Positions 53,435 to 61,647 of a stretch of DNA of 64,000 nt are shown here, in pieces (the stretch's first letter is position 1; each line of letters opens with the position of its first letter). The stretch is from Silene conica (taxonomy: Eukaryota; Streptophyta; Magnoliopsida; Caryophyllales; Caryophyllaceae). The stretch lies in contig CM055319.2 in the NCBI GenBank assembly GCA_029255685.2, positions 8,356,747-8,420,746 on the forward strand, given 5' to 3'. The notes under the pieces were generated by a model. It was not told the origin of the DNA. It saw nothing but the letters and a program-made list of their open reading frames with translations, and did no database searches. The position numbers were made by a program, and so were the translations under genes.

Positions 53435-54565
53435 CATAGGGGCGTCTCGAATAATTCGGAGGCGCTGTACAAAATGAAAACGGAAGCCCTCAAAATAAAT
53501 AAAAATGGTTATGACAAGGCTCGAACTCCGGTGGCTTGGACAATTAAAATAGGGTATTGCTCAATCATGGACAAATTTTACTCAATCATGGACATGATTG
53601 ACCATAATACCTACCTTTTCACAACATTTACAATCTTAATTCAACTTCTCAATCTAAAAAAAATCAAACATCATGGAAACAGTCATGACAGAAATGAATG
53701 GATACAGGCATTAAACAGCGTCAGCAATAGATCTCATAATCCGTAGGAGGATTTTGATGTATAGATGTAGTTTAACAAGATTTTCTTCAAACATCTTTAA
53801 AGGCAATTTCTTGAATATTTTTCCCTATTCCCGGTCTTCCTTCGCCAAGAAGTTAAAGATTTTTAACTTGATAGAAATTGAAGAATAAGGATCCAATCCA
53901 TTGAAGCCATTATACAACTCCTTCCGGGTATGTACTTTATGCGAATTTCAATAGCACTGTATATCCATTGATGTAAAGCTGCGAGGACTATCAATTTCTT
54001 GATTATGTTTCCTTATGTGATATCAATTTGTTCTCTAATTGAACATCCTACAAATCTAATATTATTGTGACAGGATTCAATCCAATAACAATCGAAAAAA
54101 GAAGAATAAGAAAGAAAATGAACAAAACAGAAAACGATTTAAAGAAACCCTAATTTAATTAGTCTAAATCAATTTTTTAATTTCATATAATATAATTAAT
54201 CAAGGTAGAGACTAGAATTATTACTTGAACGATACCAGAACTAACATCCATAGTTGTGTTGTCTTGATGGATTTGAAAATTTTGATTAATTTTGTTGGGG
54301 AGAGAAATATAGAGAGTTTTTTTAGGCAAAGGGTATATAATTTAAAAGTAATGCAAAAAAGTCCATAAATGAGTAAAACTCGTACATGAATGAACATTTA
54401 CGTTAAAATATGTATGCGCCAATGTGTTATCACATTTTTGTTAATATACATGGAGATTATTAGGGTATATATCACTAATTTTTCATAATTTATATGAATA
54501 CAAGGCCCAAAAATATGGAGGCCCAGTTCACGCGCTCGGCCCGCACATGGTCATAGCCTCCCCTA
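53435..54565. mobile_element. probable non-autonomous hAT element (1.13 kb)
   Basis: An 8-bp direct repeat GAACACAA flanks it (53427-53434 and 54566-54573). The left end is CATAGGGGCG and the right end CTCCCCTA, so the inverted repeats are short and imperfect. The interior is AT-rich with no transposase signal. Confidence 0.5.
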
Positions 54566-54849
54566 GAACACAATACATATTTTATTCTATAGAGTCCAAA
54601 TTTTCCGAATTACCTTTGCCTAAAATAATACGACTAGAAGATAAGAGTTTCTTAGCAAATAGTAAACGACACATTTGAGAATGGTTAGGAGTGTAGTGTT
54701 AAGAAAGTCAATATAATTTAACCTGCTTCCAAAACTATATATAAAGAGAGATATATTTACACCACAGTTGTTCAACGTTAGCTTCCTCTTTCAACTAATC
54801 TACTATTGCCTTAGTTTAGACATCAATCTACCCCACGTAAGGACACATT

Positions 54850-55615
54850 TGACCACCGTGTTAGGGGAATAAAGAAAGAATAGGGTATAAAACAATTTTA
54901 GAATTTAAATGTTTTTTAAAATTATAAGTATATATGAGTGATAATATATCCCAGATCAAAAAATTAGGAGAATAAAGAAAGAAAATAGAGTTTAAAATAG
55001 CTTTTAAATTTTAATTAGGTGAAGCAATATATCTCACATCGAAAAATTAGGAAAATAAAGAAGGAAAATATGGTATCAAATAATCTTAAAGTAGATAATA
55101 CGGAGTATTAAGCAGTATAGTTAATTAAAAAAAATACGGGAAAGTGGTAATTAGACCACTTTACTTTAGTGAATGGTGAAATTGGAGTAATTAACCCCTT
55201 AACTTTTTCAAAACATGTTTTAGAGGGGCAAATAAAAAAGTTCCAACATATTTAAACTATCTATTTAAAAATTTTTAGATCTTAATTACGAGTACCAATA
55301 TATCCCACATGGAAAAAATTAGGGGAAAAAAGAAAGAAAACGGGGCATCGAACAATTTATAGAGTATTAATATTAGACAGTAAATTTGATTATAAAATAA
55401 TGTTCAAAAACTAGATAAAGTTTTAAAATATTTAACTATCTATTTAAATAGTTTTTAGTTTTTAATTAGGAGTATCAATATATCCCACATTGAAAAATTA
55501 GGGCAGGAAAAAAAAAGAAATAGGGTATAAAACAATTTGTAGAGTATTAATATTAGACAATACATTTGATTATAAAATAATTATTTAGATCTTAATTGGG
55601 AGTAGTAATATATCT
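54850..55615 (+). repeat. degenerate tandem repeats of about 180 bp
   Basis: Words such as CAATATATCCCACAT, GAAAAATTAGGG and AGAAAGAAAATAGGG recur at about 54945, 55025, 55293 and 55475. The last two units are the most alike, including GAGTATTAATATTAGACA. Confidence 0.65.
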
Positions 55616-55618
55616 CAC

Positions 55619-55934
55619 AGGAATGGGATGCTTCATCTGATCGTTGTCTAGGACCCTTATTACTGTCTCTATTTAGCAGCATCCTTGTAGTGTTTTATTC
55701 TATGTTGACTTGCAGATGGTAAAATTTCTAGTTGAAGCCAACGACATGGAAAAAGATGTTATCAACACAAATGGGTTGACAGCAATGGACATTCATATTC
55801 GAAACAAGAAGAGTAAGGGTAGCCATGATTCGGAAATATGGTCGCTCTTAAAGCGAGCAAAGGTATTAAGAGCAAAGGAGGCACTAAAACTGCAAAATAA
55901 ACACCAAGCATGGGTACAAAACCAAGAGAATGAT
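55619..55934 (+). pseudogene. partial duplicate of the ankyrin gene: intron 2 end and start of exon 3
   Basis: This block is nearly identical to about 52303-52616. It includes the last 100 bp or so of intron 2, the splice acceptor and the first 72 or so codons of exon 3 (MVKFLVEANDMEKDVINTNG..., ending QAWVQNQEN). Only a few bases differ (K to D context at DMEKD, AMEAL to AKEAL). It stops where the SINE begins, so the PGG domain is missing. Confidence 0.92.
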
Positions 55935-56262
55935 AGATGAACCATCTCAACCAAAATTTTAAGGCGATGGTTGAGGCCCAACTATTATTAATATTCCTAT
56001 TACGCTCCCTCACTCGAATGCCCATTGGGCTTGAAGAGTGGTTATAACTTTAAGGCGATGGTTGAGGCCCAACTATTATTAATATTCCTATTACACTCCC
56101 TCACTCGAATGCCCATTGGGCTTGAAGAGTGGTTAGTTTGCACAGCTCCCCATACCGTGTGCTGGTTTCCACTTCGTGAGTTTTCGAGGAGTTTTGAGGT
56201 CGCCAGGATTCGAACCCGTGACCGAAGATACCATGATAGATAAACCATCTCAACGATTCAAA
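55935..56262 (-). mobile_element. tRNA-related SINE, partly duplicated in tandem (minus strand)
   Basis: On the minus strand it starts GTTGAGATGGTTTATCTATC at about 56250, has a B box GGTTCGAATCC near 56210, and ends GTTGGGCCTCAACCATCGCC. The 3' part (about 80 bp with AATGGGCATTCGAGTGAGGG) is present twice, at about 55964-56050 and 56051-56135. The far end shows another GTTGAGATGGTTCATCTATC start. It belongs to the family seen at 16010-16205. Confidence 0.7.
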
Positions 56263-56425
56263 AACAAAACAGAACAAACACAACTAAACGAACCGCGAAA
56301 CTCAAAACAGAACAAACTCAAACAAACCACGAAACTCCTTTGTGCAACCTCCATGACTAACGAGATTAGAATGTACGAGATTAAAATTAAAACATTTTTA
56401 TTCTGTCAAAACATATTCTTAATCA

Positions 56426-57475
56426 AATGAACCCATTGCAATTGAACCATTCGAAGTTGGTTCAGATGATGAAGATGATGAGGTGTCTCTGGACTCAAAT
56501 AATGATCAAAATGCTGAACAGGAAATACCCTGGTACACCATTAAAGGTAACAAAGCTATACCAGATAATATAGTTTTAGAGAATGAACCTTTACTGAGAT
56601 TACAACCAGAGGATGTAGAGGAAAAACTATCCTATTGGCAAACTGCAGTCTATGGTTTTGTAGTAGGGGCTCAACCGCCTTGGCCAATAATGGAGGGGTT
56701 CATCAAAAGATTATGGGGCAAACATAAGATTGACAAAATATCCTTTCTCCCAAATGGAATTTTTATGGTGAGATTTGAAACAAAAGAAATGCAGTTAGCT
56801 GTCGTGAATGGTGGGTACTATATGTTTGACAACAAACCACTTGTGGTGAAACAATGGCAGCCTAATATTGATTTGGAAAAGGAGGAGATCAAGCAGGTGC
56901 CAGTATGGATACGACTGCATAATCTTAATCTGAAGTTTTGGGGGCAAAGTCTACCGAAACTAGCAGGATTGGTAGGCAAGTATCTCAAGAAGGATCCCTA
57001 TACTGAAGCAAAAACAAGGCTTGGATTTGCAAGGGTGCTTGTTGAAATGAAAATTGGTCAGCCTCTTCCAAAACAGATTAAATTTTTGGATGAGCAAGGA
57101 GGTTTAGTTGCAGTGAATGTGGAGTATGAATGGTTACTAGTAGCTTGTTCCAAATGCAAGAGACTGGGACATGATCAAGGGACATGTAGAATGGGGAAAC
57201 CTAGACCACCTGTGCAACAGCCAAAACAGGTTTGGAAACCAAAGCAACAAGTCCCCATAAACCAGAAGCTAGTAGAGCCACAAAAACCAATCCTACAGAG
57301 TGCTCCAGTGCAAGAGAAGGGGGATACATCAATGACTACTCAATCTATACCCAGCAAGGTTTCAGTGAATGCTGCAGCACCAGGGAGTCCATCGTTCTTA
57401 CAGATGCTGACTGGTGGGCAAGGTAAACAGACAAGTCCTATAAGTGTAGACCATTCCGCTCACAGTTTCCAATGA
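56426..57475 (+). CDS. LINE ORF1, DUF4283 plus CCHC knuckle (5' truncated, no ATG)
   Basis: The frame is open from the first base of the insertion (NEPIAIEPFEVGSDDEDD) to the TGA at 57473-57475. The start codon was lost in the 5' truncation; the first in-frame GTG is at 56483. It has the DUF4283 fold found in plant LINE ORF1 (KLSYWQTAVYGFVVGAQPPW..., MVRFETKEMQLAVVNGGYYMFDNKPLVVKQW, VPVWIRLHNLNLKFWG). A zinc knuckle follows (CSKCKRLGHDQGTC, about 57148-57190), and the tail is rich in Gln/Pro. It would bind LINE RNA. The stop overlaps the ORF2 start (ATGA). Confidence 0.88.
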   Translation, partial: NEPIAIEPFEVGSDDEDDEVSLDSNNDQNAEQEIPWYTIKGNKAIPDNIVLENEPLLRLQPEDVEEKLSYWQTAVYGFVVGAQPPWPIMEGFIKRLWGKHKIDKISFLPNGIFMVRFETKEMQLAVVNGGYYMFDNKPLVVKQWQPNIDLEKEEIKQVPVWIRLHNLNLKFWGQSLPKLAGLVGKYLKKDPYTEAKTRLGFARVLVEMKIGQPLPKQIKFLDEQGGLVAVNVEYEWLLVACSKCKRLGHDQGTCRMGKPRPPVQQPKQVWKPKQQVPINQKLVEPQKPILQSAPVQEKGDTSMTTQSIPSKVSVNAAAPGSPSFLQMLTGGQGKQTSPISVDHSAHSFQ

Positions 57476-60400
57476 TTCCTATTGGATTTTGGAATGTGAG
57501 GGGGATGAATAGGGAGGAGAAGCAGAAGGAGATAAATAATTTTCTGCTTAGTAATAATGTTGGTTTTTTTGGCTTGTTGGAAACTAAAATTAAAAATAAT
57601 AGTTATAATAAAGTAGCTCGTTGTAGTTTTAATCACTGGAGTATCACGACTAATTCTCATCTTCATAATGGAGGGAGAATTTGGATCCTCTGGGATCATA
57701 ATAAGTGTAAGGTCCATCCTATGAAATACTCATCCCAGCTGATTCACTGCTTGGTTGAGGATATCCAGTTTGGACTGAAGTATCATGTGACAATGGTGTA
57801 TGGTTTCAATGCTCTACAAGAGAGGGAGGTTCTTTGGATGGACCTGAAGGATATTGCAAGGAATGTTCAGGGAGCCTGGATGGTAGCAGGAGATTTCAAT
57901 TGTGTGTTAAATCAAGAGGAGAGGCTTGGGGGCAGTTTCACAATAGCGGAAGCTACTCCGTTCCAAGATGTCATTGACAGTTGTGAGCTTATGGATAGTC
58001 CTGCCATAGGTTCATACTATACTTGGAACAATAAGCAGATTCCAGAAGAAAGAGTTTTTAGCAGGATAGACAGGTGTTTGGTAAATGAGCAGTGGTTAGA
58101 CAGATTGACTAATGCCCAAGCAAACTTCATGCCTGAGGGCTTGTTTGATCATTGCCCTTGTGTGGTGTCACAAGGATCAGTTCAGACAAACTACAAAAGA
58201 GGGTTCAGATATTTTAACATGTGGAGCCAGTGTGATCAATATGAATCTATAGTCCAGCAAGGTTGGAATAATCAGGTTGATGGTACCCCTATGTTTAGAG
58301 TTGTGAAGAAGTTGCAAGGCCTAAAGATACCATTAAAAACTCTGAACAAAGCAAAGTTCTCTGATATAGAGCAGCAAACAGCTATAGCACAGACCAGATT
58401 GACTCAGCTGCAGAAGGAACTGAGTGTTCAACCTCTCAACATGGAACTAAGACACCAGGAATCAGTCATGCAGGCTGAGTATAGGATGCTAAAAATCAGA
58501 TGCACTGCTTTTCTCCAACAAAAAACCAAAACTAAATGGCTAGAGGAAGGAGATCTCAATACTGCTTATTTTCATGGAACCCTTAAAGCAAGGAGAATAA
58601 AAAATGCTATCTACCAGATCAATAACCAGCAGGGGCAGACTATCACTGATCATAAGGGGATTCAAGAATGCTTCTTAGAATATTACACTGATCTTCTGGG
58701 GAGTATGACAGTCACTAGCAGGGTTAAGACTACCATTATCAACCAGGGACCAGTATGTAATGTTGCTCATACTGAAATTCTAATGCATCCTGTAACTGCA
58801 GCAGAAATCAAAGAGGTAATGTTCAGCATACCTAATGACAAATCTCCAGGTCCTGATGGCTATTCTAGTCAATTCTTTAAGGATTCCTGGCATATAGTAG
58901 GGGATGAAGTATGTACAGCAGTGCAGGATTTTTTCCAGTCAGGTCAGCTATAACTCTGATCCCTAAAGTAGACAGACCGGAAACTGTTATGCAGTATAGG
59001 CCTATTGCGTGCTGTAATGTCATATACAAGTGCATATCCAAGCTCCTATGCAAAAGACTTTGTCTGGTCTTACCTGATATTATCTCACCAGTCCAAGGAG
59101 GGTTCATCAAAGGGAGAAGCATCATCGAGAATATTCTCATATGCCAGGACCTAATTAGATTGTATAACAGGAAAGCTAGCTCAGCAAGGTGCTTGTTCAA
59201 AATAGATCTTCAGAAAGCTTATGACACAGTTGAATGGCATTTCTTGAGTCAAATGCTTGACAAGCTTCAAATCCCTCCCCATTTCAAGCATCTACTTATG
59301 CAGTGTGTCACAACAGCTACATATTCCCTATGTCTAAATGGTGATAGCTTTGGTTTTTTCAAGGGTCAAAGAGGACTGAGACAGGGTGATCCTCTTAGTC
59401 CTCTGCTGTTCACTATATGTATGGAGTACCTAACAAGATTATTGCAATTCACTACTTCAACTATGGGTTTCAAATATCACCCTCTTTGCAAACCTATGAA
59501 GCTCTCTTGCCTTATGTTTGCGGATGACCTCCTCCTATTCAGTAAAGGGGATCCTAGCTCTATGAGAATCTTGCTTAGGACCTTTGCTACATTCTCCAAT
59601 GCATCAGGGCTAAAGATGAGTCAGGGCAAATCTAGTGTCTATTTTGCAGGAGTCCCAGCTCATATTAGACAAGAGATTACACTGGTTTCTGGGTGTACTG
59701 AAGGACAACTCCCCTTCAAGTATCTTGGGGTACCAATCAAGCCAGCTAGGCTCAATATGCAGGACTGTCAACCTCTGATAAACAACATTGTGGACAGAAT
59801 CAGAAGACTAGGGGCAAGGAAGTTATCTTATGCAGGGAGATTGGTTTTGGTAAGATCAGTGTTGGCTACCTTACACAATTACTGGGCTTCTATTTTTGTG
59901 CTCCCTAAAACAGTCTTGAAACAAGTGGATGCCATATGTAGGAACTACTTATGGGCAGGGACAGTAGATTACCACAAATCCCCCACTGTTTCGTGGGATA
60001 AGATCTGCACTCCATACAGAGAAGGGGGTCTGAACTTAAAACAATCAACAGTTTGGAATGCAGCAACTATAGGGAAGTTGGCAGTTTGGGTCAGTAGTAA
60101 TGCAACAAGGCTATGGGTCCAATGGATTCATCATTTATATCTGAAAGACCAGGAATGGGATACATATACTCCAACTACTGATACCAACTGGTATTGGAAG
60201 AAAATTTGCAAAATAAGGGAGCAGATTAAGGCTGGTTTTGATGCAGGGGCTTGGTCATGGATGGGTCCTGATCAGTACACAGTAGCAAAAGGTTATCACT
60301 GGATGAGAATTAAGAAGGAGGAGGTAGTATGGCATAATATGGTATGGAATAGATGGACTATCCCTAAGCACAGTCTGGTAGCTTGGCTACAACAACAAAA

Positions 60401-60815
60401 TGGACTGAACACAAGAGATAAACTCAGCAGACATGGTATTACCTCTGATATAGCATGTTGTCTATGTGCAAGAGATGTGGAAACTAGCAGCCATTTGTTT
60501 TGCCAATGTCCTTACAGTAGAAGGGTGTTCGAAGGGTTGAAAAGCTGGGCTCGTCTAAACGTGGATAATACATTGGAGGTGGCAAGCAGGAAGAGACTTA
60601 GGGGCACAAAACTTCAACGAGCAGTGAAGAATGGGGTGATAAATGCAGTTATATATCATACTTGGCACCAGAGAAACAAAAGTAGAATGGAACAAACTCT
60701 TTTGAGGGTGGATGTCCTTGTTACTAATATAAAACAGGACTTAAGTCGGTTTTACAAATCTAGAATACATTCTTTGTCTGACAAGGACAAGTCCTTTTTA
60801 CAAGGCTTGATCTGA
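57472..60815 (+). pseudogene. LINE ORF2: endonuclease, reverse transcriptase, zf-RVT, with one frame break
   Basis: ORF2 starts with the ATG at 57472. The endonuclease shows FWNVRGMNREEKQ, LLETKI, VAGDFNCVLNQEERLGG and a DRCLVN/DHCPC end. The RT shows DKSPGPDGYSSQFFKDSW (58841-58890), then a frame break near 58950, then LIPKVDRPETVMQYRPIACC, FKIDLQKAYDTVEWHFL, GLRQGDPLSPLLF and the catalytic FADDLLLF near 59518-59541. The C-terminal zf-RVT domain has IPKHSLVAWLQQQNGLNTRD and CCLCARDVETSSHLFCQC. The break looks like a small deletion between the FFQSGQL and ITLIPKV segments, with no other stop in over 3.3 kb. It is otherwise well kept. Confidence 0.92.
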
Positions 60816-60899
60816 GTCTATCTTTGTATTTTGATACTTTCCGATATATATATATATATACTTACCTTTTACCAAAAAAAAAAAACATATTCTTAATCA

Positions 60900-61647
60900 G
60901 TTTTCACTCCTAATCTCAACCGTAATCACCTTTAATCAATACCTTGTAAAGAATCATTGTTTGATCGTAGATCGTGTTGTGCACCAGCAGTCTTATCGTC
61001 GATAAGTAGATCTTGTCTTTATTTAATTGATTTTAAGTTTTTAACCTTAGGGTTTGGGTCAGATCTGGTTGTCAGATTGTGATAGATGTTATGTGCTGAT
61101 ATAGGTGAGGATTTCGTAGAAGATCAATTCAGTCTTGGTGTGGAATCCGTGAATTTGCTAATAAGGTAGGGTCTACCTGCTAAGTTAATTAATGTATATT
61201 GTGTTGGATGGTGAATGTGACGGTCTATGTTTGTTGATGATGTATATGCATATTGTGTTTGTATGGATAGTTGATTATGGCACCATTGTCGCGTAGAGAC
61301 GGATTTTCGTCGTTGCTCATATCACTAGATCAATGCCTGGACCTGCTTAATCAACTTTATTTCCTGAAATGATACAGTACATTTTAATTACTTCTATTTA
61401 CGCTTCATATTATTAACAGCGAGTTACTTGAGTAAAAGGAATCCATTTCATTCATGTAAATATGTAATCCAAGTGTCAGATTAAATTGCAGTAAATCAAT
61501 GTGATGAATGCATGATAGAACACAATAATACAGGCCAACAGTATGGCCATACTTCATAACTTACGCATTACTGGCCGATTGCAAGACATAAATGATCTCT
61601 TTAATTGAGCTAACTATGCCGCCGATACTTCATAAACTTTAATTTGG
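60900..61647. other. intergenic region between LINE and NLR gene
   Basis: No coding signal. It contains one flanking repeat of the LINE and probably the 3' UTR of the minus-strand NLR gene nearest 61647. Confidence 0.55.

Larger units (their letters stand above)
53171..55618. other. 2.4-kb AT-rich gap after the ankyrin gene; no gene seen
   Basis: It contains a probable hAT-like element (53435-54565) and degenerate repeats of about 180 bp (54850-55615). No conserved ORF was recognised. Confidence 0.55.
56426..60881 (+). mobile_element. L1-type LINE, slightly 5'-truncated, with perfect target duplications
   Basis: The insert lies between direct repeats AACATATTCTTAATCA (ending 56425 and 60899) and ends in about 12 A. 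It holds ORF1 (gag-like) and ORF2 (endonuclease and RT). The first base of the insert is already inside the ORF1 frame, and no 5' leader is present. Repeats that still match perfectly, and long open frames, suggest a recent insertion. Confidence 0.92.
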
